Assembly: GCA_016294105.1 (NCBI GenBank)
Contig: JAEDCN010000003.1
Coordinates: forward strand, 62,001-126,000
Source: Treponema sp.
GTDB taxonomy: Bacteria; Spirochaetota; Spirochaetia; Treponematales; Treponemataceae
Direction: 5' to 3'
DNA: 64,000 nt
In this document: positions 25,789-35,261 of the stretch, piece by piece
Numbering within the stretch: position 1 is the stretch's first letter
Layout of the letters: each line of letters begins with the position of its first letter
The notes under the pieces: generated by a model
Told to the model about the DNA's origin: nothing
Seen by the model: only the letters and a program-made list of their open reading frames with translations
The model's database searches: none
Translations under genes and position numbers: made by a program

Positions 25789-26766
25789 CTAAAATAATAA
25801 TTGTTTCTCTTGTCTACAATATCTTGTTTCGGCAGAAATTCTTCCAACACGAGAATTCCCACCAGCTTGAGCAATTTCCAAACCATTTCCAGGAAGAGCT
25901 GCAATGGCTGCCTCGTACTCAGCAACTGAGCTGATAACTGGTGCTCCATCCTGACGGTAGGCTTCCATCCCCTGACTGCAGCAGGTTTCCGCCAATCCTG
26001 CCGCCAAAAGATACACATCCCTTCCCTGCTCCAAGGCAAATTCAGCAGTAATCAAGGCACCAGACTTTTTTGGAGCCGCTGCCACCACCGTTACAGGAGA
26101 CAGGGCGGCAATGATTCTGTTCCGCTGAGGAAAGCGAAATTTTTCCGCAGGAACTCCTGGCAAATATTCAGAAAGGAGGCAGCCCTCCCGCTCCAGCATG
26201 GTGGCAGCCAGTCGCTTGTGGCTCAAGGGCACCACACCATCGGCACCGCAGGGCAACACCGCCACAGTCTTGCCATTTCCCGCCAAGGCACCTTTGTGTA
26301 CCGCGGCATCAATACCAAAGGCAAGACCTGAAACTAAGGTGTAACCAGAGACTGCCGCTTCCTGGGAAAAATCAAAGGTGGCCTTGGCAACTGCTGGTGT
26401 TGGTTTACGTGTTCCCACCACAGAAAGACAGGGCTCCATTACCACCTGAATATTTCCCCGATAAAACAGCATGTAGGGAGGATCGAAAATCTCTGCCACC
26501 AGGGCAGGATAATCCAGCTGATGATGAAGCACTCCATGGATTCCATAAACCTCCATCAGCCGCATGCTTTGTTCAGCCTGCTTCTGGCACTCGGTACCCT
26601 TCCACCAGCGAGAACGAATTCTCCTTCCTACAATGTAAGAAATATCATCAATTGAAAGTACTGCAAGGTCGCCAATAGTGTCAAGTTTTTCCTCAAGAGC
26701 AAGCTTTTCTCGGAAGGATAAAAACTGCATGGCACTAATGGCCAAGGGAAGAAGCTCATCCCGCAT
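25789..26766 (-). CDS. dprA: DNA-processing protein DprA (Smf)
   Basis: 325 residues from the ATG at 26764-26766; the frame remains open to 27012 but that extension is the shadow of the upstream gene. DprA protects incoming single-stranded DNA and loads RecA during transformation. The Rossmann-like core shows SVVGTRKPTPAVAKA near residue 115, LVSGLAFGIDAAVHKGALAG near 150 and SGALITAEFALEQGRDV near 230. It overlaps the 3' end of the TPR lipoprotein gene by 11 bp. Confidence 0.92.
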   Translation of the reverse strand: MRDELLPLAISAMQFLSFREKLALEEKLDTIGDLAVLSIDDISYIVGRRIRSRWWKGTECQKQAEQSMRLMEVYGIHGVLHHQLDYPALVAEIFDPPYMLFYRGNIQVVMEPCLSVVGTRKPTPAVAKATFDFSQEAAVSGYTLVSGLAFGIDAAVHKGALAGNGKTVAVLPCGADGVVPLSHKRLAATMLEREGCLLSEYLPGVPAEKFRFPQRNRIIAALSPVTVVAAAPKKSGALITAEFALEQGRDVYLLAAGLAETCCSQGMEAYRQDGAPVISSVAEYEAAIAALPGNGLEIAQAGGNSRVGRISAETRYCRQEKQLLF

Positions 26767-27490
26767 AGGCTGCTTCAAGAACCTGACGCTTGTTAGCCTC
26801 TGCCTGAGCCTTCTTCTCATCAGAGGTGGTGGTGGAAATAATCTTGTCGTACACCGCCATAGCCTTTTCAAACTCAAAGGTCTGGTAGTAGGCATTGGCC
26901 AAAAGGAACATACCGTCCACGTTCCGCTTTTCCACCTCTGCCAAGGTTTCAAGATAGGGAATAGCCTTTCCTGGTTCATCCAGCTCAAAGATATACAATA
27001 CTCCAATACCATACAAGGCTCGTGCGTATTTTGAGTCGATTTTCAGGGCTTCAAGATAGGCAGATTCAGCAAGCTTCAGATAATTGAATTTCTGGGCAGT
27101 AGAGCCAGTGGCAGAATAATCCAAGGACTGGTTTGCCATGTAGCCAGCACAAACTGCCACGTAATAATAGAGATTTTGGTTTGCAGGATAATAGGTAGTA
27201 GCCATTCTGAAGGCTTCCAGAGCCTCACCATACATCTGATTGTCCAGATAGCGAGAACCAAGCATCTTGTACCAAATGCCGATTTGCTGGTTGGCCAAAA
27301 CCATGTCCTCTACACGAGTCTGGTATTTTTGGATGGCAGCCTTTAATTCAGCCTCAGTAGTGGGACTAGAAACACCTTCTTCCAGCTGCTGCATTCGCTT
27401 GATTGTCTTTGCATTGGTACCACCGCAGCTGGAAAGCACTAGGGCAATTCCAACCATGGCTGCTACACAAGCAGTGCATCTTTTTTTCAT
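26756..27490 (-). CDS. TPR-repeat lipoprotein
   Basis: 244 residues. An N-terminal lipoprotein signal ends in the lipobox LSSC at residues 19-22. The rest is alpha-helical with TPR-like repeats (EALEAFRMATTYYPANQNLY; AESAYLEALKIDSKYARALY; AMAVYDKIISTTT). It lies between xerD and dprA, the place of an equivalent gene in other treponemes. A role in envelope or division-complex assembly is possible but not shown; similarity to BamD is only general. Confidence 0.75.
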   Translation of the reverse strand: MKKRCTACVAAMVGIALVLSSCGGTNAKTIKRMQQLEEGVSSPTTEAELKAAIQKYQTRVEDMVLANQQIGIWYKMLGSRYLDNQMYGEALEAFRMATTYYPANQNLYYYVAVCAGYMANQSLDYSATGSTAQKFNYLKLAESAYLEALKIDSKYARALYGIGVLYIFELDEPGKAIPYLETLAEVEKRNVDGMFLLANAYYQTFEFEKAMAVYDKIISTTTSDEKKAQAEANKRQVLEAAYAG

Positions 27491-28443
27491 TTTGAACCTC
27501 CGGGAAAAAATTCCTTATGATATAAATGTAATTCATCCTTTTCGATATGTGTATATATTTGGGTGGTAGAAAGGTCTGAATGGCCCAAAAGCTCCTGCAC
27601 GGAACGAAGATCGGCCCCTCCAGACAAAAGATGTGTGGCAAAGGAGTGACGCAGGGTATGAACCTTAGCAGTTACACCAGATAGGGTTTCCAATTCCTGA
27701 AACCGCTTCCAAATCCCTTTACGAGACAGGGGCTGTCCACGATAATTCACAAAAACTTCTGCCACCTGTTTGCTACCTAAAATAGCAGGGCGACCTTCCT
27801 GAATCCACCGAGAAAGCCACTCATGGGCTGCATCCCCAAAAGGTAGCACCCGCTCCTTGCTTCCCTTTCCCATCACAATGAGAATCCGCTCCTGTAGATG
27901 CACATTCCCTATCAAAAGAGTTGCCACCTCGCTAATTCGAAGACCACAGGAATACACCAGCTCGAACAGGGCTCGATCCCGAACACCCAAAGGTTCACTG
28001 GTATCAATGGCAGCCAGTAGGGAATCCACCTGCTCCACGGACAACACCCGTGGTAGGGCCCGCTGGATTTTAGGCCGTTCCACCAACTGAACTAGATTTT
28101 CCTGCCAGATGCCTTCTTCCACCAAAAAGCTTCCAAAGGAACGAAGGGCAGAAACATCCTTGGCTACGGTCAGTTGCTCCATATGCTGGGTTCGTCTCCA
28201 AATCAAGTAGTTGGAAATGTCTTGAACCACTAACCCAGAAAGGCAGGAAGCAATCTCATCGCAAGAAAAATTATTGTACAGCCAGCCAAGGAATTCCTCC
28301 ACCGCCAACCGATAAGTTTCCGCCGTAAGCCGAGATTTTCTATCCACAGCCAACAACTGGGAACAGTAGCGTCTAATAAGTAACTCCCCTCCAGCAGGAG
28401 AGGAGCTTTGTGACTTTGAAGCGATGGAAATGGCAGCCTCCAA
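27487..28443 (-). CDS. xerD: Tyrosine recombinase XerD
   Basis: 318 residues, second Xer recombinase of the block. Catalytic blocks are SCGLRISEVATLLIGNVHL near residue 170, HTLRHSFATHLLSGGADL near 265 and GHSDLSTTQIYTHIEKDELH near 290. The start is TTG at 28441-28443, 5 bp after the ftsZ stop; GGGAG lies 10 bp ahead. It overlaps the lipoprotein start by 4 bp. XerC/XerD naming is by context and could be swapped. Confidence 0.92.
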   Translation of the reverse strand: MEAAISIASKSQSSSPAGGELLIRRYCSQLLAVDRKSRLTAETYRLAVEEFLGWLYNNFSCDEIASCLSGLVVQDISNYLIWRRTQHMEQLTVAKDVSALRSFGSFLVEEGIWQENLVQLVERPKIQRALPRVLSVEQVDSLLAAIDTSEPLGVRDRALFELVYSCGLRISEVATLLIGNVHLQERILIVMGKGSKERVLPFGDAAHEWLSRWIQEGRPAILGSKQVAEVFVNYRGQPLSRKGIWKRFQELETLSGVTAKVHTLRHSFATHLLSGGADLRSVQELLGHSDLSTTQIYTHIEKDELHLYHKEFFPGGSK

Positions 28444-28448
28444 GGGGA

Positions 28449-29951
28449 TTAATCTCCCAGCTGAATTCTATTTCTCAAATATGGTGGTGTCTTCAAATCA
28501 TTAGGAGAGGGAACTGAACCAGTGCCATCCAAATTAAAGCCACCACCAACGGTACCACCCTGTCTTGGTGCAGCAGTTCCTGCAGGAATATTTCCAGCAG
28601 GAATATTTCCTGTAGAAATGCTTCCTGCAGGAATGCTTCCTGCAGGAATACTTCCTGTAGGAATATTTCCTGATGAATGCTGGCTGGTCATGGCACCTCC
28701 CGTAGCAAGCCGATTACCTGCAGGCATTCCTGTACCAGCGGAACCTGCAGCTGGAGAAACAGCAGGTCGTGGAGACTGATACTGTGGTTCACTGGAAGTT
28801 AGCTGGCCACCAGCCTTTGGTGTACTGTCTTCACTTCTGGTTATGGAACCCTGAGGCATGCCTCTACGCTGCTCTGAAATGGAGCTCTTCTGCAATGCCT
28901 GGAACTGCCCCAGGGTAATTGAATTGCCAGACTCCACCTTGGCAGGATGCTCAGGTACCACCACCTCACTTGCTACCTCTGGGTCATTGAAGCCAGTGGC
29001 AATAACAGTAACAGATACAGAGCCTTCCATGGCAGGATCAATAACATGACCATAAATAACGTGCACGTCGGGGTCTGCTGCTGCCTTAACAATATTTGCA
29101 ACCTCTCCAACCTCCAACAAGGAAAAATCTTCGCCACTGGTAATGTTGATGAGGATATTCTTTGCTCCGTCTATGCGGGAATCCTCCAACAAGGGGTTGT
29201 CGATGGCCTGGGAAGCAGAATCGGTGGCACGATTGTCACCAGTGCCAACACCAATACCCATGATTGCATCACCCTTGCCTTCCATGGTGGTACGAACATC
29301 GTTAAAGTCCAAGTTAATAAGACCAGGCTTGGTGATTACATCAGAAATTCCTTGAACACCCTGACGCAATACATCGTCAGCCTTCAAGAAGGCCTGCTTT
29401 ACAGGAGTTCGTCTATCCATGGTTTTCAAAAGATTCTCGTTGGGAATAACGATAAGGGAATCAACCTCCTCGTGGAGCTTTCTGATTCCTTCTTCCGCAT
29501 TGCTAATTCGAACACGACCTTCAAACTCAAAAGGCTTTGTTACTACGCCCACCGTCAAGGCTCCCAGCTGCTTGGCAACCCGTGCTACAATGGGAGCTGC
29601 ACCAGTACCAGTACCTCCACCCATTCCAGCAGTTACAAACACCATGTTGGCACCTTGCAATGCATCCTTGATAAGATCCTCGCTTTCATGGGCTGCAGCC
29701 TCTCCAACAGAAGGCTTACCACCAGCACCAAGTCCACCAGTAATCTTGGAACCGATACCAATGGTTCTGTGGGCCTGTGAATGACCTAATGCCTGAAGAT
29801 CTGTATTGATAACAATAAATTCAACATTTGCAAGACCGTTTTCTATCATTCTATTGACAGCATTGGATCCACCACCACCGCAACCAACAACCTTTATAAC
29901 AGTAGGTTTCATCATGGATTCCGCACTCTCTACTGACAATCCTTCAAGCAT
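28449..29951 (-). CDS. ftsZ: Cell division GTPase FtsZ
   Basis: 500 residues from the ATG at 29949-29951, which has GGGAGG 6 bp upstream. FtsZ polymerises at mid-cell to direct division. KVVGCGGGGSNAVNRMIENG near residue 20, the tubulin signature GGGTGTGAAPIVARVA near 115 and the T7 loop VITKPGLINLDFNDV near 210 are intact. The C-terminal linker (about residues 320-485) is long and ends with a run of GNIPA/GSIPA pentapeptides, then the conserved tail KTPPYLRNRIQLGD that should bind FtsA. Confidence 0.97.
   Translation of the reverse strand: MLEGLSVESAESMMKPTVIKVVGCGGGGSNAVNRMIENGLANVEFIVINTDLQALGHSQAHRTIGIGSKITGGLGAGGKPSVGEAAAHESEDLIKDALQGANMVFVTAGMGGGTGTGAAPIVARVAKQLGALTVGVVTKPFEFEGRVRISNAEEGIRKLHEEVDSLIVIPNENLLKTMDRRTPVKQAFLKADDVLRQGVQGISDVITKPGLINLDFNDVRTTMEGKGDAIMGIGVGTGDNRATDSASQAIDNPLLEDSRIDGAKNILINITSGEDFSLLEVGEVANIVKAAADPDVHVIYGHVIDPAMEGSVSVTVIATGFNDPEVASEVVVPEHPAKVESGNSITLGQFQALQKSSISEQRRGMPQGSITRSEDSTPKAGGQLTSSEPQYQSPRPAVSPAAGSAGTGMPAGNRLATGGAMTSQHSSGNIPTGSIPAGSIPAGSISTGNIPAGNIPAGTAAPRQGGTVGGGFNLDGTGSVPSPNDLKTPPYLRNRIQLGD
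28577..28681. repeat. ftsZ: 15-bp tandem repeats in the ftsZ linker
   Basis: Seven consecutive 15-bp units (TTCCTGCAGGAATAT-like on the plus strand) start every 15 bp from 28577. In frame they encode the pentapeptides GNIPT, GSIPA, GSIPA, GSIST, GNIPA, GNIPA, GTAAP in the disordered FtsZ linker. Copy number may vary between strains. Confidence 0.9.
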
Positions 29952-29987
29952 ATATTCCTCCCAACCCAAACATTGCTTCTATACAAA

Positions 29988-31250
29988 TCAGAAAAATTCT
30001 TTGAAAATATTACCAAGCTGACTTAAAAAACTTGACTTTGATTTTGTATCTTCCGACCTATTATATTGCTTGTTTCGCTTTGTATCAATACGACGACGAG
30101 ACTCGTTGCTTCCCAGTAGCAATCCAATAACAGTGGCATATTCTGGAGTACGGTATACTTCAGTCTTTCCACCAAAATTACCAGGAGTACCAATGCGAAC
30201 AGCAGTGGTCTTAAACACCTTTTGAGCCAACTCCACGATTCCCATTAACTGGGCACCACCACCAGTCAAAACTACGTTGCCAGAAAGCTGAGTCAGCTTT
30301 GTTTGACGTACGATTTCCACTCGAACCATGTTAAAAATCTCTTCCACCCGAGCCTGAATAATCTGGCACAATTCCCTGCGGGAAATGGATTCTGGACCTC
30401 GACCACCAATTCCAGGAATCACCACCTCCTCATCCTCATCCAGAAGGGGCTCCCAGCAGCAGCCATACTTTATCTTGGTGTTTTCCGCAGTGTCAAAGGC
30501 AATTCCTTTAACGTACACAATATCATTGGTAATGAAGGAACTACCTACAGGAATAGACAAAGAACAAATGGGAGCACCACCTAAGAGCACCAGCACATCG
30601 GTGGTACCGCTTCCCATATCTATGAGAATGGAACCCAGCTCCAGCTCATCCTTTGTCATAACAGCCTTGGTGGCAGCCAAAGTTTTCAGCATCATGCCCT
30701 CGGCCTTATAACCAGCCCTGCCAATACAGTTTTGAACGTTTTTTACCGAGGTACAGGAAGCGGTAATAACGTGGGTTTCCACCTCCAGCTTCACTCCCAG
30801 CATATCCTTGGGATCCTTTACTTGCTCCTGCTTGTCAACGCTGTAATAACGGGGCACCACGTGGAGAATTTGTCTATCTGGCGGAATGGGAAGAGAACGA
30901 GCCACCTCAATGGCATCAGCCATATCCTGTTCCGTAATTTCACGAGGAGTGATTCCCTTACTACCAGCCACCTGCACCATACCATTGGAATCCCAGCTTT
31001 TAATTTGAATTCCTCCAATGGCTGGCACACAGGAATGAACCTCGCAACCAGAATCCATCTCCGCATCCTCGATAGACTGCTTGATGGCATTCATGGTGGA
31101 TTCTATATTTACAATAGTTCCGTTACGAAGTCCTGGAGAAAGAACCTTTCCCAAGCCTATAATTTGAAACGTATCAGTATCTGTATATTCGCCAATAACC
31201 GTCCTGATAAAGTTTGAACCTATATCAAGACCGACGATAACATCACTCAA
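29988..31250 (-). CDS. ftsA: Cell division protein FtsA
   Basis: 420 residues, actin-like ATPase that tethers FtsZ to the membrane. VIVGLDIGSNFIRTVIGEY at the start is phosphate-1; GSILIDMGSGTTDVLVLLGG near residue 215 is phosphate-2; NVVLTGGGAQLMGIVELA near 335 is the adenosine motif. The C-terminus (SQLGNIFKEFF) fits an amphipathic membrane helix. The start is TTG with GGGAGG 5 bp ahead. 36 bp separate it from ftsZ. Confidence 0.96.
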   Translation of the reverse strand: MSDVIVGLDIGSNFIRTVIGEYTDTDTFQIIGLGKVLSPGLRNGTIVNIESTMNAIKQSIEDAEMDSGCEVHSCVPAIGGIQIKSWDSNGMVQVAGSKGITPREITEQDMADAIEVARSLPIPPDRQILHVVPRYYSVDKQEQVKDPKDMLGVKLEVETHVITASCTSVKNVQNCIGRAGYKAEGMMLKTLAATKAVMTKDELELGSILIDMGSGTTDVLVLLGGAPICSLSIPVGSSFITNDIVYVKGIAFDTAENTKIKYGCCWEPLLDEDEEVVIPGIGGRGPESISRRELCQIIQARVEEIFNMVRVEIVRQTKLTQLSGNVVLTGGGAQLMGIVELAQKVFKTTAVRIGTPGNFGGKTEVYRTPEYATVIGLLLGSNESRRRIDTKRNKQYNRSEDTKSKSSFLSQLGNIFKEFF

Positions 31251-31302
31251 AACAACCTCCCACTAAGCCCTTTCCTAAAAACGGTGAAAACAACTTTCCA
31301 AG

Positions 31303-32127
31303 CTACTGGACCCTTGTACGAAAGGAAACTGACCCATAACGCAGGTCAATCTCATAGATATTTGATCCAATAGAATTCACCACATCAAGGACAACAACCA
31401 TATATTGTAACGAATCCTCACTAAAAGTTCTATCCATAAGAACCCGTGTATGGGAGTGAACTGGATACAAAATCAAATCAAATCCGCCATATTCCTTGGC
31501 ATTCAGATGGATTTCAGAAATGGTTGCTAGATATTTTTGTGGCAGACGCTGAATTTTTGCCAGCTGACCAATGAAATTCTTGTAGATGCTGGGCAATCCC
31601 ATACCGTCCTTGAAATTTTCCACAGGCAATCCAGAAATCAAGGGAAGATGACTAATGGAAGCACCAGCCTTTGCAGAGAACAATACACCTGACTCATCAA
31701 TTTGCACGGGAACTGTCTTGCCGTTCAGATTCAACAGGGTAGCAGCCACGGGAACACGTTCCTTTACGGAAATGGCAACACTGTCGGGGAATTTCTTTTC
31801 CACCGAAACAGACTCAATCCAAGGGCAGTCGGCCAGTACAGCGGCAGCCTGGGCTGAATCAAAGCTACTCCAAGTTTGATTGGTATTGGCATTCAAAATA
31901 CGGCACATTTCCTCTGGGGAATACATTTGCAGGCCAGTAAAGGAAATCTTTACCGGAGCTTTGGAAGGAATGACTACCGTGTAGAGCACCACCTCCACCA
32001 AGAGAATGAGACAAAGGGCCCCTACAAAGAATTTCAACGCCTTGAATTTTCTCTCTGCTTGTGGTGCTTTTTGCTGTTCTTCCACCATAAAGTTTCTGAT
32101 ATCAGAATATGTCATACTGTCACTCAT
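31303..32127 (-). CDS. ftsQ: Cell division protein FtsQ/DivIB
   Basis: 274 residues: a short cytosolic region, one transmembrane helix near residues 28-52, then a POTRA domain (VKISFTGLQMYSPEEMCRIL) and the beta domain. ADCPWIESVSVEKKFPDSVA followed by ISVKERVPVA is the FtsQ/DivIB signature. It bridges early and late divisome proteins in the periplasm. Position between ftsW and ftsA agrees. Confidence 0.9.
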   Translation of the reverse strand: MSDSMTYSDIRNFMVEEQQKAPQAERKFKALKFFVGALCLILLVEVVLYTVVIPSKAPVKISFTGLQMYSPEEMCRILNANTNQTWSSFDSAQAAAVLADCPWIESVSVEKKFPDSVAISVKERVPVAATLLNLNGKTVPVQIDESGVLFSAKAGASISHLPLISGLPVENFKDGMGLPSIYKNFIGQLAKIQRLPQKYLATISEIHLNAKEYGGFDLILYPVHSHTRVLMDRTFSEDSLQYMVVVLDVVNSIGSNIYEIDLRYGSVSFRTRVQ

Positions 32128-32164
32128 ATAATTCTCACCCTCTCAATACAAAAAAATCCCTTAC

Positions 32165-33325
32165 TTATACTTCGTCAATTTCTTCAATACTATTATGATA
32201 AGATACGTTCAGCAAAAGCCCACACATACAACAGGTTACCAACAAAGAGGAGCCTCCCGACGAAAAGAAGGGCAAGGTTATTCCCGTTACTGGCAGGGCA
32301 CCACATACAACACCACAATTCATCAAGGATTGAATCAGGATGCTAGTGGTTAATCCAAAGGCCAGCAAGGCAGAAAACTTGTTCTTGCTTTCCATCATTA
32401 AAGTATAACCTCTCCAGGCAAAAAAAGCCAAAATCAAAAAATATCCCAAGACTCCGAGGAATCCCATGGATTCGGCCCAACCAGAAAAAATATAGTCAGT
32501 ATGATTTTCTGGTATCAGATTAAATTTATCCAAGCCCACACCAAATCCATTTCCTAAAAAACCACCATCACTAATGGCAGTACGAGCTCTCAAAACCTGG
32601 TAATTGTAGCCATGGGTATCATAGTTTGGATTGATGAAGGCAATGATACGGTTTACTCGAAACTCCGAGGTAAACACAAAGAGAACCGCTGCACCTATTA
32701 TCAAAAACAAGTAAGGCATAAGGGGTAGCAAACGGCCTCCAGCTACGTATATCACCAAAAGACCAATAGAAAAGATTAACAAGGCAGTGGAAAAGTCATC
32801 CTGCAAAATCACTATGCCTGAAAAAAGACAGAGCATGGAAACAGGTGGAAACAAAGAACGATATCTGTCTTCTGGCTTCTTTATAAATTTATCAAACCAG
32901 TTGGCAATGAACAGAACAACCGCAATTTTAGCCAGCTCTGAGGGCTGGAAGGACTCTCCAAAAAATGGCAGTGAAATCCAACGTTTAGCTCCATTGCGGG
33001 GAGCTGCGATTCCTGGCACAAAGGGAAGCAGACAAAAAATAAAGGTAACTGCCATAATCAGCGGAAGGCACTTACGGATAAACTGCTGGGGAAGGAAGAT
33101 GGTAATGATTATCACCAGAACTCCCGCACCAGACATAACCAACTGACGATTAATAAAATAATGGGCGCTGCCAAAGGCACTTGCTGCATATTCAGCAGAA
33201 CAGATATATAACAATAGCAAGCCCAAGCCCCACAAAAGAATTATGGACACCAACAGGCTCACATCGATGTAGCGACCTTTTATAAGGGGACGTTCGGCGA
33301 AAATCTTTCGTACGTTCACGTTCAT
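32165..33325 (-). CDS. ftsW: Peptidoglycan glycosyltransferase FtsW
   Basis: 386 residues with about ten membrane segments, SEDS family. FtsW polymerises lipid II at the septum. Conserved stretches include FQPSELAKIAVVLFIANWFD near residue 130, GNGFGVGLDKFNLIPENHTD near residue 265 with the loop after it, and GALPVTGITLPFFSSGGSSL near the end. It overlaps murF by 4 bp. Confidence 0.95.
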   Translation of the reverse strand: MNVNVRKIFAERPLIKGRYIDVSLLVSIILLWGLGLLLLYICSAEYAASAFGSAHYFINRQLVMSGAGVLVIIITIFLPQQFIRKCLPLIMAVTFIFCLLPFVPGIAAPRNGAKRWISLPFFGESFQPSELAKIAVVLFIANWFDKFIKKPEDRYRSLFPPVSMLCLFSGIVILQDDFSTALLIFSIGLLVIYVAGGRLLPLMPYLFLIIGAAVLFVFTSEFRVNRIIAFINPNYDTHGYNYQVLRARTAISDGGFLGNGFGVGLDKFNLIPENHTDYIFSGWAESMGFLGVLGYFLILAFFAWRGYTLMMESKNKFSALLAFGLTTSILIQSLMNCGVVCGALPVTGITLPFFSSGGSSLLVTCCMCGLLLNVSYHNSIEEIDEV

Positions 33326-34773
33326 ACACCGCCTCCCGATTCAGTAGGCTGAAAGACAGATTGCAAGGCTGTGGTAATGCGCTCTAATCCCATGCCACGA
33401 GACCCCTTCAAAAGCACCACATCACCCTTTTGCAGAAAGGAGGAAAGTCTTTCTATAGCCTTGTTCATGGCATCCTCCCCCTTGCCTGCTACTGCCATCA
33501 CAGCATCAGTGACGAAGTTCCCTGTTGAATGTGCAGCTGCACTCATGGCATCACCCAGGAAAACCATCAGGGAGGAGCCTGTTCTTTGAGCCTGGACTAC
33601 AGCCCTTTGGTGGGCCTCGTCACTGGCAGTTCCCAACTCCAGCATATCACCAATCACCAAAATCTTGCGACCAGCAGCAAGCTCCAAGTCAGCAAAAAAG
33701 TCCAAGGCTGCTTCCATGGAATCGGGATTTGCATTGTAGCAATCCTGAATAAAGGTAACCTCTCCCCGCAAAACCTGACTGCGACCAAAAAGAGGCTGCA
33801 CCTTTGCTAGACCCAGCTTCATTTCCTCTGGAGTAAGGCCAAGTTCCTGAGCTACAGCCAAGGCTGCCAGAGCATCGTAGAAATTTGCTTTGCCAGGAAG
33901 GGGCAGGTTCATGGTTACCCCTTGATATTCAAAAGATGTTCCGTCAAGTCCTAGGGCTGTTACCCCAGTTACCATGGCAGGACTGTACTCAACAGCCTTT
34001 CCTGCAAGCCCCTCTTTCAAAAAATCCTTATAGGAATCCATTGCCGGAATGAAGGCCACAGAATCCTTTGAAAAATTTGAAAAAATTTGCTTTTTTTCCT
34101 GTGCTATTCCATCCTTACTGCCGAGAATCCCGATATGGGCAGTTCCGATGTTGGTAATAACGCCTAGTTTAGGAGAAAGAACACCAGCAATTTCTGCCAT
34201 CTCCCCCTTTCTATTCATACCCAGCTCAAAAACTCCCACCTGATGATGGGCCCGAATCTCAAAGCAAGATAGAGGCAAGCCAGTTTCAGAGTTTAAGTTG
34301 CCCTTGTTCATCACCACCTTGTAGCGAGTGGAAAGGAGAGAGGCCAAGATTTCTTTTGTAGTTGTTTTGCCGCTGGAACCAGTGATTCCGATGCGAATCA
34401 ACTGGGGAAATTTCTGTACGTAAGCGGCAGCGGCAGCCTGCAAGCCATACATGGTATGTTCCACAGCCACAAAGGTAACTGCAGGATACTCCTTGTGCCA
34501 CTCTTGAATAAGATCCAATGAGGAAGCGGCAAAAGTTTTGTTTACCAGAACAACGGTGGCTCCCTGTTGCAAGGCTGCAGGAATATATTTGTGACCATCT
34601 TGAAATTCACCAACCAAAGGAATGAACATTCCCCCCGCCACGGCGCTGCGACTGTCTGTTGCCACAGAGTCAAAGAAAAAATCCTTCTCTGGGCATCCCA
34701 AAACAGGAGTTCCACCAGTGGCGGCCAGGAGTTCAACAAGAGACAATAATGATGTTTGTGGGATGAACTGCAT
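33322..34773 (-). CDS. murF: UDP-MurNAc-tripeptide-D-Ala-D-Ala ligase MurF
   Basis: 483 residues from the ATG at 34771-34773 (MQFIPQTSLLSLVELL), where family similarity begins; the frame extends 33 codons upstream without similarity. MurF adds D-Ala-D-Ala to the UDP-MurNAc-peptide in the cytosol. The ATP motif IRIGITGSSGKTTTKEILA lies near residue 120, FELGMNRKGEMAEIA near 195 and QDCYNANPDSMEAALDFF near 350. A 181-bp gap before it holds only a weak hairpin and no clear promoter. Confidence 0.95.
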   Translation of the reverse strand: MQFIPQTSLLSLVELLAATGGTPVLGCPEKDFFFDSVATDSRSAVAGGMFIPLVGEFQDGHKYIPAALQQGATVVLVNKTFAASSLDLIQEWHKEYPAVTFVAVEHTMYGLQAAAAAYVQKFPQLIRIGITGSSGKTTTKEILASLLSTRYKVVMNKGNLNSETGLPLSCFEIRAHHQVGVFELGMNRKGEMAEIAGVLSPKLGVITNIGTAHIGILGSKDGIAQEKKQIFSNFSKDSVAFIPAMDSYKDFLKEGLAGKAVEYSPAMVTGVTALGLDGTSFEYQGVTMNLPLPGKANFYDALAALAVAQELGLTPEEMKLGLAKVQPLFGRSQVLRGEVTFIQDCYNANPDSMEAALDFFADLELAAGRKILVIGDMLELGTASDEAHQRAVVQAQRTGSSLMVFLGDAMSAAAHSTGNFVTDAVMAVAGKGEDAMNKAIERLSSFLQKGDVVLLKGSRGMGLERITTALQSVFQPTESGGGV

Positions 34774-34954
34774 TGTTTTGCAAGTTCCATCCCCTCTGGA
34801 TGATTCTACACCCACTACACGTTCCACTGTTATTAACGCTCCCACAACAATATAACAGGTTTGCCACCACAAATTGCAACGGCTTGGACAAAGTCCCTTT
34901 CATTTGGCAGTTTCCCCCCAACTACCAAACCGGATGGAATACACCAGCTTTCTG

Positions 34955-35248
34955 CTAGCGACCACCCATTTCGACACGGATGATTTCACTACTTTCAGCA
35001 GGTCGCATTCCTAGTTGACCTGAGGCAAGGGCCTCGATTCTGTCTGCACCAGCAAGAACACTGATTCCAGTAATCAGATTCTTGTTCTTCTCCACCAATT
35101 CAGCCTGTTCACGCTCCAATCCAGCAATTTCGCCCTTTAACTGAGCAAATTTCTGAGACTGAGCCCCGAGCACCGCAAGAAATACTGGAATGCTGGCAGC
35201 CAGCAGGCAAATGGCAACTCCTTTTGCCAATGCACTTCTCGTTTTCAT
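34955..35248 (-). CDS. ftsL: FtsL-like division protein
   Basis: 97 residues: a transmembrane helix near residues 8-30, then a Glu/Lys-rich coiled coil (AQLKGEIAGLEREQAELVEK), ending with RIEALASGQLGMRPAES, the LGM-type end usual in FtsL. With FtsQ it would regulate septal synthesis at the membrane. Recognition rests on topology and on position between rsmH and murF, where ftsL is normally found and where sequence conservation is weak. Confidence 0.8.
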   Translation of the reverse strand: MKTRSALAKGVAICLLAASIPVFLAVLGAQSQKFAQLKGEIAGLEREQAELVEKNKNLITGISVLAGADRIEALASGQLGMRPAESSEIIRVEMGGR

Positions 35249-35261
35249 CGTAAACTCCGTT

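Noticed and set aside
25789..27012. dprA starting at 27012
   Set aside because: The first 82 codons overlap the TPR lipoprotein gene in another frame and are Arg/Trp/Pro-rich; DprA similarity starts after the ATG at 26766.
34774..34954. Extra gene or longer MurF in the murF-ftsL gap
   Set aside because: The open frames have no ribosome site, no similarity and unlikely composition; only a weak hairpin (GGTAGTT/AACTGCC) is seen.
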